The notes beneath the pieces were generated by a model, which was given only the letters and a program-made list of their open reading frames with translations, searched no databases and was not told the DNA's origin. This document shows positions 52,724 to 62,481 of a stretch of DNA of 64,000 nt, one piece after another. The stretch is from CAZBSE01 sp964610385 (lineage in GTDB: Bacteria > Actinomycetota > Humimicrobiia > Humimicrobiales > Humimicrobiaceae): contig CAZSXW010000009.1 in NCBI GenBank assembly GCA_964610385.1, forward strand, positions 1 to 64,000, in the 5' to 3' direction. The translations under genes and the position numbers were made by a program. Positions within the stretch are counted from its first letter, which is position 1. Every line of letters starts with the position of its first letter.

Positions 52724-52923
52724 ATTTTTAAAATCACGACCTATATCATCTTTTTTCAGAAAAACATTTTAACACATCTTTATTACTTTTAGGTTTTTAT
52801 TTTATAAATTATATTAGCCAATTGTATCATTATAAGTAAGCATAATAAATCTATTATGATCTATGACAGGTTATACACCCTTTGGAAGAATAACATCTAT
52901 CAGCAACATAATAAAGATTCTAT

Positions 52924-52952
52924 TTGTAAATAAAATTTTATATTGCTATAAT
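52924..52952 (+). promoter_or_regulatory. Candidate promoter of the DUF1015 gene
   Basis: TTGTAA (52924-52929), a 17-base spacer and a perfect TATAAT (52947-52952), about 70 bases before the ATG in the sufC-DUF1015 divergent region. Confidence 0.5.
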
Positions 52953-53020
52953 CTCAAATCAATTTTATATTAACAACAGTAGAGATTTTATAACTTTAAC
53001 ATACGAAAGGGACCGCATTA

Positions 53021-54322
53021 ATGGTAGAAGTTCTACCTTTGAGTGGATTTTTTTATAATAAAGATAAAATCAAAAGTATTTCAGATGTGATCTCTCCCCC
53101 CTACGATGTGATACCAAAACCCCTTAGAAAAAAATTATATGTCCTTGACCGGTATAACATCATCAATTTGATCCTTCCCAGAGGCAGTAGCAGTGAAAAA
53201 TATAAAAATGCCCGGGAGATACTTCATAAATGGACAAATGACGAAATCTTAATATTTGACCACGAGAAATGCTTCTATGTTTTTAAAGAAAACTTCTCAG
53301 CAGATGGTAAAAGAAAAAATATAACCGGCTTTATCGGACTTACCAAAATCGAGCCCTACAACAGTTTAAATATAATACCGCATGAAAAAACACAATCAAG
53401 ACCCAAAAGGGACAGGCTGAACCTTCTTAAAAACTGCCGGACAAATTTTGGTTTTGTATATACACTTTACAGAGATCATCAAAAAAGTATCGGAGAAATA
53501 TTAAAAGAAGTGATGCAGAAAAAACCATTTATCGATACATCTGCAGAATATGACCCCTCTTTAAATTTTAAAATATGGAAAATCCCGGAAACACAGTATA
53601 TTAGAAAGCTGGTAGAAATAATGAAAGACAAAAAGTTGATTATAGCAGATGGACACCACCGCTATGAAACATCCCTTATCTACAAACAAAAATACGCCGG
53701 TGTTATAAAGGAAGACAGAAAATATACAGAAAGGCCCGAAGATTATATATTGACTTTATACATCGAGAGCAGCGGTAAAGACATTCTCGTGCATCCCAAC
53801 CACAGACTGATGAAATTCAACACTTATCCCGGTATCGATAAGATACTCGAAAAAATAAAAAAAGATTTCAATATTGAAACAGTTACTTCTGATTCACCTG
53901 AATATATCGGAAAAAGACTGCTGGAGGCGAAGTCTAAATGTATCAAAAGCTTTTTTATATACGGTGTCCCTAAAAAATTATACTATATAACCTTAAAATC
54001 GTCAGCAGCTGATACCTCCGGCGTTCTCAAAAAAATTAAAGGAGACGAATGTTTAGATATTGGTATAAAGATATTAAAAAATACTTTAGTGAACAAACTT
54101 AACATGCATTTTAAAATCAAAAAAATCAGTTATACCCATTATATAAGCAATGTCATTAAAAAAGTAAACAGTAAAAAATTTGATCTTGGAATACTTTTAA
54201 ATGCTCCCACAGTCAAACAAATAGAAAAAATATCAGCAGCTGGAAACATACTTCCGGATAAATCCACCTACTTTTATCCCAAGCCGTGTACCGGTCTTAT
54301 AATGTATAAATTTGACAGATAA
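53021..54322 (+). CDS. DUF1015 family protein
   Basis: A 433-residue DUF1015 protein (PF06245). Family landmarks are the opening LPLSGFFYNKDKI, SPPYDVI, and the invariant IADGHHRYETSL. The biochemical role of the family is not settled; it is widespread in anaerobes and often sits near amino-acid or central carbon genes. AAAGGGACC lies before the ATG. It is transcribed alone and converges on the PEP carboxykinase gene. Confidence 0.85.
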   Translation: MVEVLPLSGFFYNKDKIKSISDVISPPYDVIPKPLRKKLYVLDRYNIINLILPRGSSSEKYKNAREILHKWTNDEILIFDHEKCFYVFKENFSADGKRKNITGFIGLTKIEPYNSLNIIPHEKTQSRPKRDRLNLLKNCRTNFGFVYTLYRDHQKSIGEILKEVMQKKPFIDTSAEYDPSLNFKIWKIPETQYIRKLVEIMKDKKLIIADGHHRYETSLIYKQKYAGVIKEDRKYTERPEDYILTLYIESSGKDILVHPNHRLMKFNTYPGIDKILEKIKKDFNIETVTSDSPEYIGKRLLEAKSKCIKSFFIYGVPKKLYYITLKSSAADTSGVLKKIKGDECLDIGIKILKNTLVNKLNMHFKIKKISYTHYISNVIKKVNSKKFDLGILLNAPTVKQIEKISAAGNILPDKSTYFYPKPCTGLIMYKFDR

Positions 54323-54363
54323 TAGAAAGCATGCCTTTTTCATCTTGGATGACCGAAACCCTC

Positions 54364-56235
54364 TTAGAATTCAAGAGGAGAAATGTATTCCTCTTTCTGA
54401 TCCTTAAGCTTTTCCAATCTTGATTTCTGCTCTCCGAGGATTTTAAACAATACGTCAGGGATTTCATGGCCAATATCTTTATAAATTTTAATAATCCTAT
54501 CTATCTTGGAAATGTTTTCTGGAATTCTTAATCTAAACTGTTCCGTATATGCTTCTTTGCTGTAATCTCTTTTAAGCAAATCCCTGAACAATCTCTTAAG
54601 ATCTTCATATTTAGGAATAAAACCAATACTGATATCAATAGCTTCCACTTCATTATGGGTACGGAGTTCCATCCACTTAAGCCATACTCTCTTGTCAGTC
54701 TTTTCGTTTAGGAAATTCCCATTTTTGTCTTTTAAAAAATAATTGACACCGAATATTTTTGGTGGATTCTCCAGAGACTCCCCAAATTTAAGATTAATAT
54801 CTACGTACTTACTTACAGGTATGGAAAGAAAATCCATATTTGACATCGGATTAAATTTCCTAACACCCGTCTTACCAAGAGTAGCTGCGGTTGTCTCTGA
54901 TTCCAGAGAAGCACCCATACTTACGATACCATGATCCCAGTCATACGCTTCCAGCACCGGTACCATAGTATCAGGATCTCTTCCTCCGTATATTATTCCA
55001 CCTACCTCAACGCCGTCAGGATTATCATAATTTTTATCAACGTTTTTTAAATTTTTAAGATTTACAGTAAATCTTGCATTTTTATGCGAGGGTGTTATCT
55101 CATTTCCCTTTTCATCTCTTTTACCCTGATACCACTGGCCCGAATGGTTCATCCCCTTCTCAGGGACCTTCCCAGGTTTTCCTATCCAGTAAATACCCCC
55201 ATCCTCCGTTACCAGTATGTTCGAAAATATAATTTCGTTTGGCTGAGTGATGGTTTCCCATATTATAGGATCATCATCCGTATTGATATCCTGTATAATC
55301 CCAAAAATACCTATTTCAACATTTACTGCATATACTCTCTTATTTATTTTTTTAAGATAGGCAATATCATCCCCCACTATTGTTTCTCCAGGGATCATTG
55401 CAGTTGAAGTCTTTCCGCACATAGAGGGAAAAGCACCTGTAAAATATGTTACCCTGCCACCAGGTCCATGTACTCCCAGAACAAACATGTGCTCGGTCAG
55501 CCAGTTTTCCTTTGAAGCTCTGCTTATCCCCAGGCGCATGGCAAGTTTTTTATGACCTATGGTATTACCTCCGTACTGAGTATTTACAGAGTAGACAATA
55601 TCATCTTCTGTATCCATATATATTCTTCTTTTATCAACATTTTTACTGACCGCATTTTCCAATTCCCCTGCCGAGTGTACAAACTGAAAATAATCTTCAT
55701 AGTTTCCGCGTCTTTTAAATTCCGCATATCCCGGCCGGTAAAGCAAAATCTCCGAATGTGCAACATAGCTTGAATCAGTCAATTGAATCGCAGGTATTGC
55801 AAAATCCGAATTTTCCGGTCCCAGACAAAAAAACATTATATACAGCTCCTTATCATTCATTATATTCTTCATAATGCCCAGGATCTCCCTAAATCCGGTT
55901 TCCTTATCTATGGTATTAAGATTTTTCCCCAGATAAACCCCTTTTGGTACCAGGAATTTGGTCTTCTCTTTATCTCTTGCCTGATCATAGTAGCCGTCAA
56001 AATGAACGGTATGACCTTCTATATTAAGTTTTCTTTCCTCACCATCATCCAGTGCTTTTTGCCTTATATAATCAAAATCGTCTTTGGAATCATCGCAAAT
56101 AAAAATAGATCCGGGGGCCAATAGTTTTATGAACCTTGCTACGAACCTATTTATATGAATATTTTTTAAATCAACTATTTTTTTATAATCTTTTTGACTG
56201 CAGTTTTCTCTTATTATTTTTAGGTAATCACTCAT
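54364..56235 (-). CDS. pckG: Phosphoenolpyruvate carboxykinase, GTP-type
   Basis: A 623-residue GTP/GDP-type PEPCK. The P-loop FPSMCGKTSTAM around 269-280 contains the hyper-reactive cysteine C273, followed by metal-binding VGDDIAYL (288-295). Other landmarks are HGPGG and, further on, ESETTAATLG-like and RKFNPMSNMDF segments. It interconverts oxaloacetate and PEP. In a sugar fermenter it may fix CO2 toward oxaloacetate or run gluconeogenesis. The start has GGGGGGGTG ahead of it. A 17-base palindrome lies about 35 bases upstream. Confidence 0.94.
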   Translation of the reverse strand: MSDYLKIIRENCSQKDYKKIVDLKNIHINRFVARFIKLLAPGSIFICDDSKDDFDYIRQKALDDGEERKLNIEGHTVHFDGYYDQARDKEKTKFLVPKGVYLGKNLNTIDKETGFREILGIMKNIMNDKELYIMFFCLGPENSDFAIPAIQLTDSSYVAHSEILLYRPGYAEFKRRGNYEDYFQFVHSAGELENAVSKNVDKRRIYMDTEDDIVYSVNTQYGGNTIGHKKLAMRLGISRASKENWLTEHMFVLGVHGPGGRVTYFTGAFPSMCGKTSTAMIPGETIVGDDIAYLKKINKRVYAVNVEIGIFGIIQDINTDDDPIIWETITQPNEIIFSNILVTEDGGIYWIGKPGKVPEKGMNHSGQWYQGKRDEKGNEITPSHKNARFTVNLKNLKNVDKNYDNPDGVEVGGIIYGGRDPDTMVPVLEAYDWDHGIVSMGASLESETTAATLGKTGVRKFNPMSNMDFLSIPVSKYVDINLKFGESLENPPKIFGVNYFLKDKNGNFLNEKTDKRVWLKWMELRTHNEVEAIDISIGFIPKYEDLKRLFRDLLKRDYSKEAYTEQFRLRIPENISKIDRIIKIYKDIGHEIPDVLFKILGEQKSRLEKLKDQKEEYISPLEF

Positions 56236-56623
56236 ATTTCACCCCCCCTATTTTAATATTTTTAAATAAACTTTACCGTAAAGTTATCTTTAATTTGAAA
56301 AAAATATGATTTTTTTCGATTAAACTAATATTTTTATGATTATACTAAAAAAAATGTTAAAAATATATATATTATAGTAAAAATTTTAAAATTTATTAAA
56401 AATCAATAAAAATCTATATTTTTTAACAAGTTTTAACAAAAATTTACTGCTTTTTTTATTTTTTACAGAGAAATACTTCAAACTTTTATACCATTTAAAT
56501 CCAAAAAAGGAGAATTTTCTGGCAATCGGAGTAAAGACATTCTTTATAATTGGATAAAAAACAACAGTTCTATAGGATTAATATCAATAAAATGAAATAA
56601 AATTATTATTTTAATTATATCAA
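56236..56623. other. AT-rich control region upstream of pckG
   Basis: About 390 bases between the GH3 stop and the pckG start, both leftward. It is dominated by A/T runs with no gene. The only clear structure is the palindrome at 56269-56285, listed separately. Confidence 0.55.
56269..56285. promoter_or_regulatory. 17-bp palindrome upstream of pckG
   Basis: AACTTTAC, one central base, GTAAAGTT form a perfect inverted repeat ending 34 bases before the pckG ATG. A likely operator given its symmetry and position; the regulator is unknown. Confidence 0.5.
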
Positions 56624-59023
56624 TTAGGTATCGGATCTTATTTCTACTGTCGAAAAATATTTTCTTTTATTTTTTAGTTCTACTGTTTTACCAGTTATTT
56701 CAAATTTACCCGTCAACCTGATATCATCTGAAGAGCTCCCAACCATAACTTTAACAGTCCCTGGTTCTACTATGCACTTCATATCTTTATTGTAAAAACC
56801 CAGCAGACTCATAGGGAGTATAAAAGTTATCGTTTTCTTTTGACCGGGCTCTAAGAAAATCCTTTTAAATCCCTTTAATTCCTTTACCGGTCTTGTTATC
56901 TCAGATTGCATATCATTTATATATAATTGTACTACTTCATCTCCTTTTCTGGAGCCGGTATTTTTTATATCAATGCTTATTTCGACCTTTCCATTAACTG
57001 GTACGCTTTCGGGTATAATAATCAAATTATCATATTTAAAGCTTGTATAGCTTAAGCCATAACCAAAAGAAAACAACGGTTTACTGCTGATTTCTACATA
57101 ATCACCTTTCCAGTTAGAACGCCCGCCAGATAGTTTATGATTATAATAAACCGGTACCTGTCCTACAGATCTTGGAAATGACATTGGAAGTTTCCCTCCC
57201 GGATTAAAATCTCCGTATAAAACATCTGCTACTGCCCGTGCACCTTCTTCACCTGGCAGCCATGCTTCTATTATTGCAGGAATATTTTCAACAATCCAAT
57301 TTATAGATAATGGTCTGCCATTCACAAGAATAACTATTACCGGGGTGCCTGTTTTATAAATAGCTTTTATAAGTTCTTCCTGCACTCCCGGCAAATTTAA
57401 ATCCGCTCTATCCCTCGTTTCTCCACTTGTGCAATCGTCTATAAGTCCCGATTTACCACCAGCAACCACGATTGCCACATCAGATTTTTCTGCAATTTTT
57501 ATAGCTTCAGCAAACCCATCTCTTTTATCGCTTCTCACATCGCAGCCCTTTGCATAATAAACGGATGTGTTTTTACTTGCTTTTTCTTTTATCCCATCCA
57601 AAATACTTGAAATTTGGACAAAATTATCTGCCATCTCTAATTTATCGGGTATAGGAGTATTAAACGCATCATTATTCTCTTTCATCTCTATAAGTGATTC
57701 TATATGACAGGGGTATGCATAGTCTCCGATTATATTTCTTATATTATCTGCATTCGGTCCAATTACAGCAATCGATGAAATATTTTCACTTAGAGGCAAT
57801 ACATTTTTTTGATTTTTTAACAGTACAATTGATTTCTTTGCTATTTTATATGCAAGTGCCCTCTGCTCCGCAGTATCGAATATTTTTGCAGCTCTTTCTT
57901 CATCCACATAAGGATTTTCAAAAAGTCCCATTAAAAATTTCATTTTAAGTATTTTTTTTACTGACATGTCAACCAATGCTTCAAAAATTTTATTGTCTTT
58001 TAATGTATCTTTTAAAGGTTTACCATAACAATCAGTACTTGGGAGCTCTATATTCACACCTGCCTCAATCGCCATTTTAGCGGCATGCTTCTTATCCAGA
58101 GCTATATGATGACATTCATTTAACATGTTGATACCAAAATAATCAGATACTATTATTCCCTCAAAACCCCATTTTTCTCTTAATATATTAGTCAATAACT
58201 CTTTTGAACTGTGGCAAGGTATACCATCCAGCTCGTGATATGCTGGCATCAAAGATGCGATTTTGGCCTCTTTTACTGCCACCTCAAATGGCAGAAGAAA
58301 TATTTCAAGCAATTCCCTTGGAGGAATGTGTGGGGGAGCCCAATTCATCCCACCTTCAGAAACACCATATCCCACAAAATGCTTTGCTGTAGCCATAATT
58401 CCTTTCTTCCAGCTGGTATCCTGAAGTCCATTTATATATGATGCACCCATTCTGGAAACAAGATAGGGATCTTCTCCAAATGTTTCTTCTACTCTCCCCC
58501 ATCTTGCATCTCTGGAAATATCAAGCACGGGAGCAAGGGTCTGATGAGCTCCGACAGACCTTACTTGTTCTTTTATTACAGTACTCATTTCCTTAACCAA
58601 ATCGGGATCCCATGTACTTGAAACTCCTATAATCTGGGGGAAACAGGTCGCCCCTTTAGCCATATAACCGCTGCAGGATTCCTCATGAATTATTGCAGGT
58701 ATGCCAAGACGGGTATTTGTAACCAGATATTTTTGTATTTGATTCGCAGTTCTGGCAGAAACAGCCGGATCAAAATTGCTTGCTCCGCCAAGCCGGGTTA
58801 CCTGCCCGATTCCATCCTTCATCAAAATGCCTGCTTTTTTATCAGAAAATCTATCTTCTTCCAATATTTCATATATCCAGAAACTGCCCAGCTGGGCTAA
58901 TTTCTCATCAATAGTCATATGAGATAAAAGATCATTTACCCTTTTATCCACAGGTTTATTTTTATCGAGATAATTATTTTTTTGTTTGTTTGTATCTCTT
59001 CGTTTGTGGTGATTTGCAGACAT
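56624..59023 (-). CDS. Glycoside hydrolase family 3 beta-glycosidase
   Basis: A 799-residue GH3 enzyme. The N-terminal TIM barrel has KHFVGYG and the nucleophile Asp in GIIVSDYFG (D294 in this numbering). The second domain holds the SGETRDRADLNLPG segment. A fibronectin-type C-terminal domain follows (VKNTGSRKGDEVVQLY-like). No signal peptide is present, so it acts on imported beta-glucosides, beta-xylosides or similar oligosaccharides in the cytoplasm. An ATG six codons earlier is possible, but AAAGGG stands correctly before the ATG at 59023. It is the last gene of the ROK-controlled CUT1 operon. Confidence 0.93.
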   Translation of the reverse strand: MSANHHKRRDTNKQKNNYLDKNKPVDKRVNDLLSHMTIDEKLAQLGSFWIYEILEEDRFSDKKAGILMKDGIGQVTRLGGASNFDPAVSARTANQIQKYLVTNTRLGIPAIIHEESCSGYMAKGATCFPQIIGVSSTWDPDLVKEMSTVIKEQVRSVGAHQTLAPVLDISRDARWGRVEETFGEDPYLVSRMGASYINGLQDTSWKKGIMATAKHFVGYGVSEGGMNWAPPHIPPRELLEIFLLPFEVAVKEAKIASLMPAYHELDGIPCHSSKELLTNILREKWGFEGIIVSDYFGINMLNECHHIALDKKHAAKMAIEAGVNIELPSTDCYGKPLKDTLKDNKIFEALVDMSVKKILKMKFLMGLFENPYVDEERAAKIFDTAEQRALAYKIAKKSIVLLKNQKNVLPLSENISSIAVIGPNADNIRNIIGDYAYPCHIESLIEMKENNDAFNTPIPDKLEMADNFVQISSILDGIKEKASKNTSVYYAKGCDVRSDKRDGFAEAIKIAEKSDVAIVVAGGKSGLIDDCTSGETRDRADLNLPGVQEELIKAIYKTGTPVIVILVNGRPLSINWIVENIPAIIEAWLPGEEGARAVADVLYGDFNPGGKLPMSFPRSVGQVPVYYNHKLSGGRSNWKGDYVEISSKPLFSFGYGLSYTSFKYDNLIIIPESVPVNGKVEISIDIKNTGSRKGDEVVQLYINDMQSEITRPVKELKGFKRIFLEPGQKKTITFILPMSLLGFYNKDMKCIVEPGTVKVMVGSSSDDIRLTGKFEITGKTVELKNKRKYFSTVEIRSDT

Positions 59024-59137
59024 TATGATAAACCCTTTCATTTAAAAACCATGATAAAAAAATATATCCCAGCGTTTAGTCAAGATTTTTAAATTGATAT
59101 CGTACTAATCAAATAATACTATTAGGCATATTTATAA

Positions 59138-59995
59138 TTAACCTTTAAGAGAACCTGCAGTTAATCCTGAAACAATATGACGCTGGGCAAATACATAGAA
59201 TACAACAGCAGGTATAGCTGCTAATATGAGGAATGCTGATACCAGAGATAAATCCTGCCCGTACTGGCCTTGAAATTGCATTGTTCCAAGCTGTAATGTC
59301 CATAATTTCTCCCTATCTATCAGAACCAGTGCTACTAATAAATCGTTCCAAGTGTTAACCACAGCCAAGGCTGCCACTGCAGCTAGAGATGGCTTTGCCA
59401 GCGGCAGAAGTATACGCCAGAAAAATCCTATTGTATTGCAACCATCTATATTTGCAGCATCCTGTAGTTCTGAAGGAATGTCCATAAAAAAATTGCGGAG
59501 AATTACAGTTGACATAGAAATCTGGAATGTTGTCAGTACCAGTATTACTCCTATCAGATTATTTTGTAAGCCTATCTGTCTTACTATAATGAATATTGGT
59601 AAAATGGCTACTGTAGCCGGGAACATAAGACCAAGGGTAAAAAATTGGAATAGAGCAGCTTTGCCCTTGAAGACTATACGTGAAAATACAAAAGCCGACA
59701 TGGAAGAAACAATTACTACTAAAAAAGTAGTTGATAGGGTTACAACCACACTATTGCGCATCATATACCAGAAATCCTTTAAAGTTAAAATTTCTATAAT
59801 ATTCTGCCATCTTGGTGGTATGGGAGGAACGTAAGGTATTGTATAAAACTCACCGCGTGTCTTTAATCCACCAAATATGATAATGACAATCGGGATAAGG
59901 ATGAGGATAACAGCTATCGTAAGAAGGAAATATTTAAAAAATCCTGCAACGCGTTCATTTAATCTTGTTTTTTTCATAACACCTTTATCTATCAT
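59138..59995 (-). CDS. Carbohydrate ABC transporter permease, MalG/CUT1 type
   Basis: A 285-residue inner-membrane permease with six predicted hydrophobic segments and the EAA-type loop DAANIDGCNTIGFFWRILLP. It pairs with the MalF-type permease encoded just upstream and the lipoprotein at 61032-62390. No ATPase gene accompanies them, so a shared MsmK/UgpC-type ATPase encoded elsewhere must energise the importer. Confidence 0.94.
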   Translation of the reverse strand: MIDKGVMKKTRLNERVAGFFKYFLLTIAVILILIPIVIIIFGGLKTRGEFYTIPYVPPIPPRWQNIIEILTLKDFWYMMRNSVVVTLSTTFLVVIVSSMSAFVFSRIVFKGKAALFQFFTLGLMFPATVAILPIFIIVRQIGLQNNLIGVILVLTTFQISMSTVILRNFFMDIPSELQDAANIDGCNTIGFFWRILLPLAKPSLAAVAALAVVNTWNDLLVALVLIDREKLWTLQLGTMQFQGQYGQDLSLVSAFLILAAIPAVVFYVFAQRHIVSGLTAGSLKG

Positions 59996-60008
59996 AAATC
60001 AATCCTTT

Positions 60009-60917
60009 CTATGCTATGCGTTCTGTTCTGCGCACAAAACTCCTATAAGTTATGGAAAAGATCAGCGCAATAATCAACATCATTATTGCTATTGCTGCGC
60101 CATATCCAAGTTGAAATCGTACAAAACTAAAACGATACATATATGTCGATAAAACCTCACTGGCATTGACCGGACCGCCTTTAGTCATAATCCATACGAT
60201 TGCAAAGACCTGCAGCGAACCGAGAACTGACAAATATACTGATGTTCTTACCGTGCCCATTATTAAAGGTAAGGTTATATGTGTTATCATCTGGCGTTTT
60301 GTTACACCATCGATTAAAGCAGCTTCTTCGACATCTCTTGGAATATTTTGTATTCCCGTTATATATAGAAGCATATGGAATCCGATATATTTCCAGGTCA
60401 GTACCATAAATATTGAAAATATAACCAGACTTGTATTGCCCAACCAGGCCTGAGTTTCCCACCCAAAAGCTTGAAAGACTGCATTTATAAATCCTCTACT
60501 TGGTTCAGGATTGTAAAGAATTCTCCACATAATGGCTGTAATAGTCTCAGACAGAACATAGGGCAGAAAAAATACTGTCCTATAGAATCCACGACCGCGT
60601 ATTTTACGTCCGATCATAAGAGCAATAACCATAGCCAGGGGGAGTTGTACTGATAAAGAAAGTGCAACAATCATAAAACTGTTACCTATAGCTTTCAGAA
60701 AAACTTTATCCGTAAATAAGTTTAAAAAATTTCCCATTCCTATAAAATCTTCGGCGGGGCCCATACCGTTCCAGTCAAATGTGCTGTAGTAACCACACCG
60801 TATTATGGGATATACAAGAAAAATCGATATAAGGGCTGCAGCAGGGATCAAGAATAAAAAAACTTTTGTTCTTTCTATTGAGATACTATGTGGTTTGATT
60901 CTTCTAGGCGATATTAT
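60009..60917 (-). CDS. Carbohydrate ABC transporter permease, MalF/CUT1 type, non-canonical start
   Basis: A permease of about 302 residues with six hydrophobic segments and the EAA loop EEAALIDGVTKRQMITHITLP. The first conventional start codon (TTG 60851) would begin inside the first membrane helix and has no ribosome site. Upstream the frame stays open and encodes the expected basic N-terminus (SPRRIKPHSISIERTKVFLFL). A strong AGGAGG at 60929-60924 is followed only by ATT, ATA and ATA codons. ATA at 60917, six bases on, is taken as the start; a sequencing error in an ATG is the alternative. Confidence 0.85.
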   Translation of the reverse strand: MISPRRIKPHSISIERTKVFLFLIPAAALISIFLVYPIIRCGYYSTFDWNGMGPAEDFIGMGNFLNLFTDKVFLKAIGNSFMIVALSLSVQLPLAMVIALMIGRKIRGRGFYRTVFFLPYVLSETITAIMWRILYNPEPSRGFINAVFQAFGWETQAWLGNTSLVIFSIFMVLTWKYIGFHMLLYITGIQNIPRDVEEAALIDGVTKRQMITHITLPLIMGTVRTSVYLSVLGSLQVFAIVWIMTKGGPVNASEVLSTYMYRFSFVRFQLGYGAAIAIMMLIIALIFSITYRSFVRRTERIA

Positions 60918-60974
60918 AATAAACCTCCTATTGGATACATTTTATTTTATTTTTTTAATACTTTCAATTAATCA

Positions 60975-61008
60975 ATGGGGATTGAGTATTTTAAAACTCA
61001 ATCCCCAT
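60975..61008 (-). promoter_or_regulatory. 13-bp stem-loop directly after the MalE-type binding-protein gene
   Basis: ATGGGGATTGAGT (60975-60987) and ACTCAATCCCCAT (60996-61008) are perfectly complementary around an eight-base loop. It lies between the binding-protein stop and the permease gene, and no T-run follows on the minus strand. Probably stabilises the binding-protein mRNA and lowers permease expression. Confidence 0.7.
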
Positions 61009-61031
61009 ATATCACCTTACTTAACTATTCC

Positions 61032-62390
61032 TTATTGAAGCTCTTGAGCAGCTGAATCTTCAACCATTTGAGCAGCTTCCTCCGGTGTCATTGATTCTGC
61101 AAAAATTGCCTGAACGGCATCATTAACTACAGAACCCATTGCCGGTGGAAGATACTGGTCATAGTACAGCTGGAAATACTCTGCATCTGCTGCACCCTGC
61201 TGAACCATTATAAGGTTTGGATCAGTAAGAGCTGCCTCAGCACCGGCTACAACTGGAACAGACATTCCTATTTCAGCCTGTGCCTTTTGTGAATCCACAC
61301 TGCTTATATATTTCAGGAAATCTACTGCTGCATCTGGAGCATTTATACCAACTACAAATCCATTACCGCCACCCAGCGCATCATTAAGATCACCGGTACC
61401 GCCTTCTACTGCGGGGAACTTAAACCAGCCGAGTTTACCATCAAGGCCTGTGCCATCAGCACTGTTTTCTCTGAATGAACCAGGAGCCCACTGCCCCATA
61501 AGGTCCATACCGGCTTCTCCGTTACCCATCAGGGTACCTTCGTCTCCCCATGTTGAAGCTAAGAAACCATCCTGGAATGCATCCAAATCAACTAGTTCCA
61601 GAATTTTTTCACCAGCTTCTACGAATGGAGCATCGGTAAAGGAGCCTGATCTTGAAGCAGCAGCATCAAAACCAGCTTGTCCACCAATACGTGTTGCAAG
61701 ATACTCCCACCAGAAAGCAGCCGGCCATTTATCTCCTGCACCAACTGCAATCGGGGTGATACCGGCATCTTTTAGTTTCTGTACATCATCAAGAAGCTCG
61801 GCCCAAGTAGTAGGCGGAGCATCGATTCCTGCATCAGCGAATAATTCAGTATTATACCAGAAGCCAACCATTCCCATATCTCTCGGCACACCGTAGTTCA
61901 CTCCTTTATAGGAATAAACACCTAGAGCACCTGGTGAGAATGTATCGCCCCAGCCGTCTGCAGCAAGATCTGCTGTGATGTCTCTAAGTAGGCCTGCTTC
62001 AGCCTGATCATTCATGGTACCACCACCCCAGCTCTGGAAAAGATCCGGTACTTCGCCAGTCTGCATAACTGTTGTCATTTTTGCTTTGAAGTTTTCATTC
62101 TCCAAAACTGTGATATCAATGGTAACATTTGGATTTGCAGCCATATATTCATCAGCCAGACTCTGCCACAAAGCTTTCTGGGTTTCTTCTGTCTGAATGT
62201 GCCACCAGGTAAAAGTAACTGGCGCTGCTACCTCTTCTTCTTCTTCTTCTTCGGCTACTACTTCTTCTTCAGCTTCTTCTTCGATAACAGCTTCTTCCTC
62301 TTCAGCAGCCTCTTCTTTACAGGAAGTTCCAATAAGCAACATTGAAACTGAAAAAATCGCAATTAAAGCAAGTATTAGTATTTTTTTCAC
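61032..62390 (-). CDS. Carbohydrate ABC transporter substrate-binding lipoprotein, MalE type
   Basis: A 452-residue SBP_bac_1-fold lipoprotein. The signal peptide ends in lipobox GTSC (C24), followed by a very acidic Glu/Ala/Val linker to about residue 57. The binding domain has WWHIQTEE, DLFQSWGGGTMND and ALGGGNGFVVG. It should capture oligosaccharides for the CUT1 permeases that follow, with the GH3 enzyme degrading them inside. The start is GTG, ten bases after AAGGAG. The leader carries a long inverted repeat and an extra GGAGGTGT. Confidence 0.94.
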   Translation of the reverse strand: MKKILILALIAIFSVSMLLIGTSCKEEAAEEEEAVIEEEAEEEVVAEEEEEEEVAAPVTFTWWHIQTEETQKALWQSLADEYMAANPNVTIDITVLENENFKAKMTTVMQTGEVPDLFQSWGGGTMNDQAEAGLLRDITADLAADGWGDTFSPGALGVYSYKGVNYGVPRDMGMVGFWYNTELFADAGIDAPPTTWAELLDDVQKLKDAGITPIAVGAGDKWPAAFWWEYLATRIGGQAGFDAAASRSGSFTDAPFVEAGEKILELVDLDAFQDGFLASTWGDEGTLMGNGEAGMDLMGQWAPGSFRENSADGTGLDGKLGWFKFPAVEGGTGDLNDALGGGNGFVVGINAPDAAVDFLKYISSVDSQKAQAEIGMSVPVVAGAEAALTDPNLIMVQQGAADAEYFQLYYDQYLPPAMGSVVNDAVQAIFAESMTPEEAAQMVEDSAAQELQ

Positions 62391-62434
62391 TTCTTTTCAT
62401 CTCCTTTTAGCCCATTTTTTGATAAAATATACTG

Positions 62435-62481
62435 GAGATTTGTTTAAGATAGGCCCCCCTATAAGCCCTTAGACAAATCTC
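62435..62481. promoter_or_regulatory. Long inverted repeat in the leader of the MalE-type gene
   Basis: GAGATTTGTTTAAG (62435-62448) and CTTAGACAAATCTC (62468-62481) pair at 13 of 14 positions, the odd pair being G-U in RNA. An inner ATAGG/CCTAT stem (62449-62462) is nested inside. It could be an RNA stem-loop controlling readthrough or, because its arms resemble the ROK-promoter repeat (TTGACTAA against TTGTCTAA), a ROK operator. Confidence 0.5.
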
